Of a stretch of DNA of 64,000 nucleotides, positions 32,647-42,870 are shown piece by piece (the first letter of the stretch is position 1; every line of letters starts with the position of its first letter). The notes beneath the pieces are model-generated. The model worked only from the letters and a program-made list of their open reading frames with translations. It was not told the origin of the DNA and made no database searches. Both the position numbers and the translations under genes were made by a program. Origin of the DNA: Morinoia aosen (lineage: Eukaryota > Arthropoda > Malacostraca > Amphipoda > Talitridae); NCBI GenBank assembly GCA_030386875.1, contig CM059562.1:25721360-25785359 (forward strand), given 5' to 3'.

Positions 32647-33112
32647 TGAAGAGTGGAAAATATGAAACGAAACATGTATATATATGAAAAATAGCCTTGA
32701 AAGTACGGCTCTGATAATGCCTTCGACAAACTTATCGAAGATAGTCATTTGATCATGACGACCGAAAAGAATCATTCAAATAAATTGTTTAACAATATTT
32801 ATATAATTAAATCAATATAGTTTGTCTTAAACGAGCCAAATATCCTATTAAAATGATTCATAAAAGAATATAATTTCGGTCGTAAAAAATATCGATTCCC
32901 ACGTACGATACCGCCGCCGCATTGGGATGAAAATCCACCGAAAAGAAACATAACAGATGACGAGCGGCGGAATCCCAACCGAAAATATATGATTACATAA
33001 GATTTTTATATTCCTACAAGCTTTCACACTTTCGTCAAGAAATCGAGAAAAAAAATATCGTGAAAGATGTTTTCGTGAAAGTCTGAGCTAGACGTCACCG
33101 CTCAGAAGAACC
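32647..33112. other. No recognised gene
   Basis: AT-rich DNA with no family match. Confidence 0.45.
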
Positions 33113-33115
33113 TAA

Positions 33116-33552
33116 AGCCCCGTACAAACCTTGCGTTCCCATAGTGCCTGTGATCGTCGCACTGACGTTGCAAAAGAACCGCTCCTGACCAGACTGGCTC
33201 GAATGACTGCATTAGCAGTCAGTTATCATTATCAGCAGTCTAAAAAATGATTTAAATCCTTAATTGCTATGCATACATGGTTATCGTAGTACATGAGAGG
33301 GGAAGGATGTTTAATAACGACGATGCTCTGTGCGAAGCCGCGGAGACTATAGCCGCGGAGAGATCGCGGAGCGCTACAACCTTGCTCAATGCCTTCCGCA
33401 ATCACACTGACTGGCCACGCATACGACCAGAATCGGGTACGCTCAACTTCGTGGTGAGCATGAAAAATCTTCTTCCATAGCGGTCGGAGAGCCATCTGCA
33501 GTTCCTCTAAGCGGCATCAAGCACTATGCTAACGCAAGGTCTGGACGGGGCT
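33116..33552. mobile_element. PIF/Harbinger-like MITE with TAA target duplication
   Basis: The ends form a terminal inverted repeat of about 45 bp. The left begins AGCCCCGTACAAACCTTGCG and the reverse complement of the right begins AGCCCCGTCCAGACCTTGCG; both continue with ATAGTGC. TAA lies on each side (33113-33115 and 33553-33555), the 3-bp TWA duplication typical of PIF/Harbinger. Total 437 bp. The open frames inside, on both strands, have no transposase features, so it is non-autonomous. No second copy in the window. Confidence 0.75.
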
Positions 33553-33555
33553 TAA

Positions 33556-35360
33556 TGGGCGTTGCACCAAGGTTATCTCGACCTTCAGCTTTCCAATAAT
33601 ATTAATAGCTCGTTCTTTATTCCCTTCGTCCAAGAATGCTGGTAGAACTAATAAAAAGAAATTCAAGTCATACACACCACCAGTACCACATGCGTACGGT
33701 GTATTGAAACAAGGTATTTACACTAGAAAAAACAAATCCTTACATGATCCTTAGGTGATTATCTAACGCACAACCGCAGACGAAACTTGCTTCGGTAAAT
33801 GCTGTGCTAAAAATAGTTCTAGCATATAGAAGAAAATTTAACCATTATAAACGTATTGAAAATTTCCAAGTTTATGCTCATAAGTACGAAACGCCGATGA
33901 TGTATTACTCTCCAGCACACCTATTGCTTATGAATGATATACCATGCAATCGTTCAAATCATTTGTTGACGATAAACGCTGCACTTCGAACTTCACTTCT
34001 TGCTTCGGCTTTCAATTGTCAGGAGTCTCCATGGCTCATTGAACATTATAAAATCCCATTATGAATTGTATTAGAAATCATATCTTTCGTGATGCTGTCA
34101 ATAACGCATACTTCATGAAAATTAAGAAGATGAGGAGTTTCAAACACCTGTTATTTTTGCTAAACAATGATATAGGCTCGAATTCAGTATTGTACCAGAT
34201 GTTATAAAGGATTATTTTTCCAATCACACCCACTTTCAAAATAGAGTCAATATTTCAGCAAAGAAACCTGGACTACCGCGTCTAACTACAGCGCAGATCA
34301 AGCCCAACGCTGTATAGGCTTCCCACATGAAACGACTCCCGAGAAGACTTGACTCAGCTTCAATAAGGATCTCTTCTTTGATGTGCAAAACTTCAGTCTC
34401 GCGTCTCGCAGTAGTGTCCTAATTGCTGAATATCTTTGTTCCGACGTCTTCAAAACCTGTCTGGTTATGAAGTCAGGCGAAGAATTTTCTTTCGCTCATG
34501 AAAAACATATTTTGCATCGGCGATGAGAACTAAAACGAATTGTAGCGTTAACGGTTTGAAGCATTTTTAAATAACATGTGCTCCAATTCTTTAGCTACAG
34601 TTCAGTCTTCCATCTTCAGTGCAGTAAAACGTGGTAAATGGAACAGTGAATTTACACAGTTCCTTTTACCACGTTCTACTATAATGAAGATGAAATAATG
34701 AAATTCCAAAACGTTTGCAGTAAAAATGTCCATTCGTTCTCCTTTTTATCATTACATTGATATTTCCGAAAAATGGATAGATAAGGAATATATCATCCTA
34801 TATTTTTACAGGTAATTTAATAAGAATCCAGTCTCAACTGCTCTTCGATATTACTAGAAATACGCTCATGTAAAAGGCACGGATCACATCACTACAACGT
34901 TCCCGAAACTGCTCTAATGCACGTGAGGCACCCAGTCCACTTCAGATTTGAGCACCAAGTATTGACACATTCATAATATTCCTGAAATGTATCATTTACA
35001 CAGATTTAACTTTTCAAGTACATCAAGCATAAAATTACCTTTTAACCAAAAGTTATTATGTAACAGCTATAATTTATGTCGAAGAATTATTTACACTGGT
35101 TACATTTTTTCGGTTACTTAAAGCATAAAACGAAGTTGCCATTTAACCGGAAGACAACAGCTAGAATTTACATTGAAATCGCTGCTACAAAGCAGGCGCC
35201 TCTATGGGGGGGTTAAGTTGGTTCTCATGCATCTGATTCTTCATAAAAATATAAGAAACGAAATATTGTATATACATGGATCTCACAGCACGTTTTGAAG
35301 TAATAATTGAATAACTTCTACATTTTTAGTTTCATTATCACACTACTTATTGTTAATTAT
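33556..35360. other. No recognised gene; one long hairpin
   Basis: A plus-strand frame of 86 codons (33804-34064) has no known domain. The notable item is the inverted repeat at 34611-34692, listed separately. The rest is AT-rich without family matches. Confidence 0.4.
34611..34692. repeat. Hairpin with ~33-bp arms
   Basis: Left arm 34611-34644 (CATCTTCAGTGCAGTAAAAC then GTGGTAAATGGAAC) pairs with 34659-34692 (GTTCCTTTTACCACGTTCTA then CTATAATGAAGATG) with few mismatches and a 14-nt loop. The size and the near-complete pairing are compatible with a microRNA-type precursor or a tiny palindromic element. It is not inside any repeat family I recognise. Confidence 0.5.
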
Positions 35361-35809
35361 ATCAGACTCCCTTCTCCACCAGAGGTGATCTCAAAAGAGG
35401 GAAAGGAAGGGACCATTTGGTGCGAGCTGAAGAAGGCAGGGTTGGCACATAAAAAAACCACCCAAAAAAACCCACACAAAAAAGCCCAAAAAAACCCACG
35501 CGAAAAAACCCACTAAATAGTGGGTTTTTTGGGCTTTTTTGGGTTTTATTCGTGCTATTTAAATTTCACTTGTTTTCAAGCTTATAGAATCAAAATGAGC
35601 TAAATATTTATATTGTCAAAAATTTGTCCAAGGCATTTGCATGATTATGACAATAAATATTGAAAAACAAAAAACACCACCATAAAAATAAAATAAGAAA
35701 ACCCTAATCACAAAAAAAACTCGAACGACTAGTACATTTCCATGAGTTCCATTTCCAAAGTAGAAAACAAAAACTTATAAACAAATGCAGTTTGCCTATT
35801 TGAGAGTAT

Positions 35810-36320
35810 AGAGACTTCTGAATTCTTCCTCTGTCTGCTAGACTAGACTGCTACTACAGTACTACTGTATTTCTCTTTCTACATCCACTGCCATTTCATC
35901 GTTGTCATTCACATCATGATCATTTGTGAGGTGGCGATATGATGAGACCAATTTCTGTGCGCGTTCTGATCCTAATCTATTTCTCAATTTATTCCACACA
36001 ATTCCAAATGTTTAGAAAATTCTCTCGATGGATCCTGAACTTGCGGGGCAAGAATGGAGATCGCTTATAAACTTGCAGAAATCCTCTGAAGGTGTTTTTT
36101 TTCAGGAATCTGCATTTTCTGCTGTTTCATGTCTTGAATATCCCACCATCAACGAGGAGTCATTGTCTTAGTGATATTCTTGTTGAACATGTGTTTTGGG
36201 AAGATGTTGGAGTCCTTCAATTTATACAAATAAATCGCACCGATGAACTCCGGATTGTACTCAGCCAACCACTCTTCAATATCTGTCTCCTGTGAGAGCT
36301 TTGCCTGAAATAAGTCTAAC
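35810..36320 (-). pseudogene. hAT transposase C-terminal relic
   Basis: Minus-strand translation in several frames gives the C-terminal dimerisation region of hAT transposases: a decayed SxxERIFSTFGIVWNKLRN stretch (clearest in the sister copy near 47780-47815), then AQKLVSSYRHLTNDHD and an acidic tail. Upstream (higher coordinates) is LSQETDIEEWLAEYNPE. Frameshifts and stops abolish the frame. The mariner element sits just upstream of this part. Confidence 0.6.
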
Positions 36321-36327
36321 AATTATA

Positions 36328-37816
36328 CAGGGTGTTTCAAAAATACACGGCATAATTTCAGGTATGTATTTCCCACATGTAGACAATCAAAATAGTTCAT
36401 TACAACATATGTCCGGAAATGCTTCATTTCCGAGTTATGGCCTTCACAACATTGAAATTCACCGGAACGTTTTTCTTTCCGCAGGTCGTTGCCGTCAAAG
36501 GACACATTAAGAGGGCACTCTGACAGATCATTCCTAGGCGAAGGTTAAATTCAGTGTTGTGTTTGGCGTTCGACTGTGTGTCATGTACACAAATCAGGAG
36601 CTGGCAGAGATGCACTTGATCTACGGTAAGGCAGACGGCAATGCTGCGCTGGCTCGTCGTTTGTACCAGGAGAGGTACCCACAGCGACAATGTCCAGATT
36701 GGAAGACATTTGTAAGTCTCCATCAGCGTCTGTGCGAGTATGGAAAATTTGACTCTCCTGGATTGGGAAGGGGACGACCAAGATCTACAACTCCAGAAGA
36801 ACAGGAGGAGATTCTGGAGATTGTGAACAGAACTCCTTCTATCAGCACACGAAGGTTAGCGTTGCAAGTGAATGTTCCCCATACGACTGTCTGGAGACTG
36901 CTGAAAGAGTATCAATTGTATCCTTACCATTTGCAACGTGTACAGGCGCTGTCACCAGCAGATTACCCTGCACGAGTTAGGTACTGTCAGTGGTTCTTGC
37001 AGCAATGTGCTGCAAATCCGAACTTTCCTGCCTTAGTATTATTTACAGATGAAGCACAGTTCACACGAGATGGCATAACAAATCTCCACAATCAGCATGT
37101 ATGGGCGTATGAAAACCCAAATGCAACTGTTGTATCTCATCACCAGGTGCGGTTCTCCCTCAACATGTGGGCCGGTATCATTGGTGATCGGTTAGTTGGA
37201 CCCCATGTACTTGTAAACAGACTTACGGGGCAGGCGTACACAAACTTCCTGGAAAACATCATACCTGATGTTTATGACGACACTCCACTGATCGATCGTC
37301 AGCACGCTCACTTCTTGCATGACGGCGCTCCTGCACACTTCAGTCGTACGGCTCGCCGGTACTTGGATCGAAGATTTCCTGATCGATGGATAGGTAGAGG
37401 TGGCCCAATTGCTTGGCCTCCACGCTCACCTGATCTGAACCCTCTCGATTTCTACTTGTGGGGCCATTTAAAATCATTGGTTTATTCGTCTCCGGTGCCT
37501 GATTTGGAATCCCTTCGGAATCGAATTGTGGCACGCTCTGAGGACATACGCAACATTCCTGGAGTGTGGGAGCGTGTTCGCAGGTCAATGAGACATCGAT
37601 GTGAGGTCTGTATTCAAGCAGGAGGTGGTCATTTTGAACATCTTCTGTAATGGCAACGACCTGCGGAAAGAAAAACGTTCCGGTGAATTTCAATGTTGTG
37701 AAGGCCATAACTCGGAAATGAAGCATTTCCGGACATATGTTGTAATGAACTATTTTGATTGTCTACATGTGGGAAATACATACCTGAAATTATGCCGTGT
37801 ATTTTTGAAACACCCT
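36328..37816 (+). mobile_element. Mariner-family (DD41D) transposon with perfect 165-bp inverted repeats
   Basis: Left TIR 36328-36493 begins CAGGGTGTTTCAAAAATACA; right TIR 37652-37816 is its exact reverse complement over 165 bp, base for base. Only the outermost G of the right end is lacking, and the TA on the left (36326-36327) has no partner on the right. The TIRs flank one intact ORF whose stop codon abuts the right TIR. The identity of the two arms and the open frame indicate recent activity. Inserted in the hAT element. Confidence 0.95.
36559..37650 (+). CDS. Mariner/Tc1-superfamily transposase, DD41D type
   Basis: A 363-residue protein that cuts and pastes the surrounding element by binding its terminal repeats and using a metal-dependent RNase H-fold core. 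Residues about 10-60 (MYTNQELAEMHLIYGKADGN...) match the helix-turn-helix DUF4817 module common in arthropod transposases. A GRPRS hook at about 72-76 and a second HTH (ISTRRLALQVNVPHTTVWRLL, about 95-115) follow. Catalytic Asp are D164 (LFTDEAQF), D255 (LHDGAPAHF) and D297 (SPDLNPLDFYLW): 41 residues lie between the second and third, so DD41D, the rosa/VS-like spacing, rather than Tc1 DD34E. No stop or frameshift. Met-9 (36583) is an equally good start and fits the family better. Length is normal for the family. It appears complete; whether it is expressed cannot be told. Confidence 0.95.
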   Translation: MFGVRLCVMYTNQELAEMHLIYGKADGNAALARRLYQERYPQRQCPDWKTFVSLHQRLCEYGKFDSPGLGRGRPRSTTPEEQEEILEIVNRTPSISTRRLALQVNVPHTTVWRLLKEYQLYPYHLQRVQALSPADYPARVRYCQWFLQQCAANPNFPALVLFTDEAQFTRDGITNLHNQHVWAYENPNATVVSHHQVRFSLNMWAGIIGDRLVGPHVLVNRLTGQAYTNFLENIIPDVYDDTPLIDRQHAHFLHDGAPAHFSRTARRYLDRRFPDRWIGRGGPIAWPPRSPDLNPLDFYLWGHLKSLVYSSPVPDLESLRNRIVARSEDIRNIPGVWERVRRSMRHRCEVCIQAGGGHFEHLL

Positions 37817-38655
37817 TCAGATGGGGTAAGACACGACCGCAGCCATCATGGGGTAAGAAAGTAAAGAAACGACTGGCCTATGGTGAGCATTATCAAGCTG
37901 CACTGGAACAAATTCGACGATGGAATCTGTTAGAGCATTTATTTCTAATCATTTTAGCGTTTGTTGCTATCCTGAACTGCAAAAAGTGATTTTTTTGGGC
38001 AAATTGAAAAAAAAAAAAATTTTGGCATGTCACTACATGTTGTAACATGCAAGAGTGTGGTTGACTGACTTGGCATGCGCTGCTAAGCCCTCCAGCTCAG
38101 ACAATACACATGTTAAGTTGTTAACAGCATGACTTAAGTGATGTGCAGCTGTCTTGCTTCAAGAAGTTGCTTGTGGTGGTTACTTATGATCTGCATGGTG
38201 CTTCCCTCTCACATGACTTGCGTCTGTCTGCTGCTAAAACAACTTACAATGAATTGACAAGCATAGCAATTCTCTTTACACATTTTATATCTTTACAGAC
38301 TGCAGAGCTATGTCCCTATGCATATGGTAATTGGTAAATGGTAATTGTGAAGGACAAACTTAATTCATATATTGTTCATATAATGTAATAATTCATACAA
38401 TAATGTAATATAATGTTGGAAATAAAGTAATCAAATAACAATATTTACTCAATAAGTGTATATATATATAAACCTGGAAAAGAGGCAACTGGAGCTGTGT
38501 GAATAACTCTTTTAAACAAAAACAGGTAATACAAAAACCCAATAAAGCCCCAAAAAAAACAATAAAACCCCCCCAAAAAAAAAATTTAACCCAAAAAACC
38601 CACGTGGGTTGTTTTTTTTTAAAAACCCAGGGTTTTTTCCATCCCTGGAAGAAGG

Positions 38656-39018
38656 TTAGATTAGATTAGTCGTTAGTTTTAGCCTCCCTACCGGCAGCAA
38701 CAAATACGATCCAAAGAGAGGAAGGAGGAAGGCACCATTTAGTATGGAGTTAAGGGAACGCGGAATCTATGCAGAAAGGGCATAGAAACAGTAAGATAAG
38801 AAAGAAGTTCGTGAAACAAGATCAAAGTTGAAGAAGAGAGTAGTAGGTGATGAAAAAACAGGACAGCAGTGAACCGAAAAAAGATGGTTCTTAACATAAC
38901 AAAAACATTTTATTTCAACAAAAAGAAGGCCTACCTAACTCTCAGCTCGAGCCCTCACATTATCCCCCTCTGGGAGCCCTAATTCCCATAGATACAATAG
39001 TTGTATCCCCCTGAGGGG
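38656..39018 (-). mobile_element. A-type retroposon, copy A11 (short form)
   Basis: On the plus strand it begins TTAGATTAGATTAGTCGTTAG, the reverse of its A/T-rich 3' tail, and ends CCCCCTGAGGGG. Target duplication GCGAGCTGAA is seen at about 35422 and 39020, now separated by the hAT element that landed in the left copy of the duplication. Inserted in B3. Confidence 0.85.
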
Positions 39019-39240
39019 CGCGAGCTGAAAAAAACGTGGAATCTATGCACAAGATGTGTTCTCACACATGATACTCTAGCTTAGAAAAAGGAAGCTGGGA
39101 AGGAAGAGGGAGAAAAGACAAGAAATAGGTACGAAGGTATGGACACTGGAAGAGGTAAGTGGGTACGAACAAAAGTCTGAAGGCATATCTATGGCTGAGG
39201 TGACCGAATAGCACTGCATTGGTGATGCCAGTCCCTATAT

Positions 39241-41587
39241 CTTAAAACATACAATATTTACCATCATAAGCCTATTAACTATCTTATGCTTTCGAGGGGA
39301 GTAACTAACAAATATGAAAAAAACATGATGCCGATAAAATATTTTTGAAATAAAAATAACAGAAGTAAATTTTGAGCGTAATGCGTAATTCTAGTACAAT
39401 GTGAAATAATTGTTCGAATTTGCATTTTATCGAAACCATAAAAAACTAACATTTCATTGAGCTCAATCGCGTGTATGGGACGCGGAACACCATAAAAAAA
39501 ACTTCTGAAAGTGCTGACGAAGTATACAGATGCTCCAGCATAGTACGAAGCTTTCTTGGCATCAGTGACACTCCTGACAGTAAGACTTTAGTCGTATTAC
39601 CATTATTTTATGAAACATTTAATCTCGGTTCCCGCTCAGTGCGGCCATTTTCGAATGACAGAGAAATAAAGAACGAAATTTACGAAGGCTTACCCGGCTA
39701 CGAATTTAGACCCATAACTGGCTTCTGCAACACGAGTTGCTACGGTTACCACTGCAGAGCGCTATAAGCTATTAAATTTCATCGAAATGTTTCTCCCCCG
39801 AACGACTTTTCATTACTCTTGTCGTATTTTCTTCCTTAGCATGTAAATACTACTAAGGCTCTTTTCCATCGGCCGTTCTGGATTGTGTTTCTACAGTCAA
39901 AATATTGAGTATCTAATCTACCACATCAGCTCAGCGTTTAAGACATTCTCAGTAACAACAGATTATCGAGGGCGATGAAGCTGACACACAAACAAAAGCA
40001 TCGTTCAAAGGAAAAGACAACTGTCGCTCAAGGAATGTATTTTTTATTTCCTGCGTAGGAAACTGCAGTGGATAAATCGGGCGCTCGTGGTATTTTTCCA
40101 CAGGGTAAAGCCGCGCAAAGCTCTCAGGGGAGGATATCGAATGCATTTGCAGGCGCTCCGCTGTATCCGGCCCCTTGATGTTTACGTCTCCGGCGACGAC
40201 GATCAGGATCAATGTGAGAGTTATTTCTTCGCGTGAATGAATACTATCGCTAATGGAAGATCACCCGTGTAAACGTGACGGACAGTGTCGGATCAAGACG
40301 TAAATCTCACGGAACACAGTATCCTGTAAAAACGAAGTTTGAACTTGAACTCGAGTGTCTTGATTATACGGTATGTATGATTTGTAAAGAAATCATTTTG
40401 ATTTGTAATTAAAAAAAGAAAATATTTGCAATAATTAATTTAATTTGTGAAGAAATATGGAACGTATTATATAACTCTGAAAAAATCCCACAACATTCTT
40501 ACGTTGCTGCCTTGACAGCACACCTAAATAATTACCATCTGCCACTACACTAACTGAGAAGCATTGCATAAAAACCACGGCATGAAAGTCATTTTTGGGG
40601 CTACAAACTGGAAAGGAAATGCCAGCGTATATTGTCTAAGACCCAATCTGCGCAACTTCCACGGATGGGTGCATGACTGTGACCCAACAGGTTTTCTTAT
40701 TTCTTGACTGCAAGACTGAGCGTCGTGAAAAAATATTTGCAATTCAAATTTTGTGTAATTTTCTTGTGATGACAAAGTTATCTTTTTGCTCAATACCATA
40801 ACAAAATAGTAATAAGTGAAAAATTGCAGCTGAAAAAAATAGAACAGGAAATTTCCGCTGTTCATTTGAGAAGGGACTACTTATATTAGTTCATTTAAGG
40901 GACTTATGAACTAAAATGTTTGCTAGCGTCGGCAGTCGTTCGCAATCATTTTATTCCACATCACACACAGTTTTAAGTCATTATCAAGGCGACAGTTGGA
41001 AAAATATTCAATAAAATAAATTGAAATGAAATTAAATTTCTATCTGAAAGCGTAAACATGATCTTTAACGAGAAACTAATAGGGATAAATATTGTATCAA
41101 AGAATTTATATGACTGATATTTGAATCGGTCAGTCCTGGGGGCACTAGCGCTAGATGCGCACTTTATGCAGCCCGTACACGAATTCTGAAGGTAAATATA
41201 GTCTCCCGAAGTCCAGCAGTCCAGACAGAACGACTCTTCTCTCCAAGGCGGGAGAGGCAGGCAGCCTTCATTCATAACAGGGAATGACCCGATCCAATCG
41301 TCTCAAGCAAACGTGGCCCACAAGAAAACCTAACTTTGGCAAGTAAAGTTACGACAACGAGCTGAGTTACCGAGTGACGTAAAACTAGACGCCGCGCCAC
41401 GGGACCGACATTCTGTATTCGTGTGTATGGTCGAGATTATGGCACTGGCTGTTGAGTCAGACTAGTAAACTTTTGGAGAAACATAGTGTTAGAATTAGAC
41501 CCAATGTATTTTGGTTTGCCATTTGCTGTCTGTTCACACAATCCTCACGATGAGTTTGACATCAAAACCAAGCTCGGTACGAACGAA
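39241..41587. other. No recognised gene
   Basis: AT-rich. Frames at 39471-39767 (plus, 98 codons), 40545-40865 (minus, 106) and 40973-41275 (minus, 100) show no recognised domain and have no clear splice context. I do not call them genes. Confidence 0.4.
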
Positions 41588-41888
41588 CTCCCGACTTCAG
41601 CCACAGGCACCCGACTCTCTGCACAGCCACAGGCACCCGACTCTCTGCACAGCCACAGGCACCCGACTCTCTGCACAGCCACAGGCACCCGACTCTCTGC
41701 ACAGCCACAGGCACCCGACTCTCTGCACAGCCACAGGCACCCGACTCTCTGCACAGCCACAGGCACCCGACTCTCTGCACAGCCACAGGCACCCGACTTC
41801 TACACAACCACAGGCACCCGACTTCTACACAACCACAGGCACCCGACTCTCTGCACAGCCACAGGCACCCGACTTCTACACAGCCACA
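41588..41888 (+). repeat. 26-bp minisatellite CCACAGGCACCCGACTCTCTGCACAG
   Basis: About 11 units. The first eight are nearly identical; the later ones carry CTTCTACACAA variants. Because 26 is not a multiple of 3, the translation cycles through three frames every 78 bp, and none of the frames meets a stop on either strand. The overlapping ORFs of 133-148 codons here are therefore artefacts of the array. Confidence 0.95.
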
Positions 41889-41896
41889 TGTCCAGA

Positions 41897-42000
41897 AATA
41901 TTACTCTCATAAAACATTTTTGGGAATTTTGAGAAATACTCTCGTAAAATATATTTTTGGGGAAACATGCTCGTAAAATGTTCTTTGGGAAAATACTTCA
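41897..42000 (+). repeat. Three degenerate ~33-bp units CTCGTAAAATATTTTTGGGAAA
   Basis: CTCATAAAACATTTTTGGGAA, CTCGTAAAATATATTTTTGG and CTCGTAAAATGTTCTTTGGG follow each other directly after the minisatellite. Confidence 0.6.
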
Positions 42001-42870
42001 AGGAGTGGAATTTGACGGTTAGGCCGGGCCGCAGGCGGCAAGCGGGACTGCTTCGAGGGGGAAAAGGGGAGACGTAGCAGAGAACCAATTGTGCTAAACC
42101 AATGAACGCTTGCCTAGGGATCACGCGAGAAGGTGTGTCTGAGCACACACCAATGGGAGTCCCAGACGTCAGAACAAACAAGGATCCCGCCAATCAGGAT
42201 GCAGATACGGCCTCTGTAGAATGGAATGTTCGAGAACAATCTCGAAGCAAGGAAGCGAAACGCTTATAAGGAGGGTGGATGAAGCCTCGCGAGGATTTTT
42301 TGGGTGGAGCGGCGTAAGGGAAGCAGCTAGAACCTGATTGCGTGAGCAAGTGCACCCGTCCCTTGCCGGGGGGTGCACAAGAACAACGAAATGTACATCT
42401 GCGCGAAGTCACCAGCAGACATCGAAACGATGACTTGCAAGAAAGACCGCTCAAACACCTCAACTGCATCGAAACGACAACTTGCAACAAAACCGTTCAA
42501 AACACCTCAGCTGCACGGTGGTAATCGACAAGAGTCAAAGCGTCAATAACTCTATAGAAAACATTCTATTGGCTTCTACACCAACTCCAAATTCGCAAAC
42601 AACTCCACCTTCTCCAGCAAGATAATTGTCCAAGTTCATCTTCAAGCCAGCAGTGATGTCGAGCGCTGAAAGATCTGCAAGTGGCGGGCAGACGTTGTCA
42701 CGCATTTCTCAGCCTGAGCGCAAGCGCAGCCAGAAAAACCGCAGCATCGCCGAGCAAGATGAGCAGACCGAGTCCGCGTGCAGGCGTCAGAATTGAAAAG
42801 AAAATCCAGCATCAATGGAATGGAATTAGGTCAGCTGCAGCCGCACATCACAGCGGAGTGGAAAGTGTAT
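42001..42870 (+). other. GC- and CpG-richer tract with a 46-codon ORF
   Basis: Composition changes sharply after the minisatellite (GGCCGGGCCGCAGGCGGCAAG). A TATA-like CTTATAAGG lies near 42264. An ATG at 42656 opens a 46-residue frame to 42796 (MSSAERSASGGQTLSRISQP...), hydrophilic, rich in S, R, Q and E, with an in-frame stop upstream. It could be the 5' region of a host gene or the leader of an LTR element. No LTR pair, PBS or splice donor could be shown, so I leave it undecided. Confidence 0.25.

Larger units (their letters stand above)
35437..38647 (-). mobile_element. hAT transposon with perfect 8-bp target duplication, hosting a mariner element
   Basis: Starts CAGGGTTGGCACATAAAAAA and ends TTTTTTCCATCCCTG, so the terminal repeat is short and imperfect (CAGGGTTGG / CAGGGATGG). 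GAAGAAGG is duplicated exactly at 35429-35436 and 38648-38655. Subterminal parts are runs of CCCAAAAAA on both sides. Transposase remains are on the minus strand. A DD41D mariner element occupies 36328-37816. Without it the hAT element is about 1.7 kb, so it is internally deleted and non-autonomous. It shares both ends with the copy at 47217. Confidence 0.9.
35361..39240 (-). mobile_element. B-type retroposon, copy B3, split by A11 and the hAT element
   Basis: Left piece 35361-35436 (GACTCCCTTCTCCACCAG, GGTGATCTCAAAAGAGGG, GGGACCATTTGGTGCGAGCTG) and right piece 39019-39240 (GCGAGCTGAAAAAAACGTGG, ATGTGTTCTCACACATGATACTC, GCTGAGGTGACCGAATAG). The pieces are contiguous in B1. Everything between is later insertion. 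Confidence 0.6.

Noticed and set aside
36424-36781. Minus-strand ORFs opposite the mariner transposase and in its TIR
   Set aside because: Antisense shadows of the intact transposase and of the inverted repeats.
41486-41932. ORFs of 148, 133, 81 and 73 codons over the 26-bp array
   Set aside because: All frames are open because the unit lacks stop codons; no flanking gene structure.
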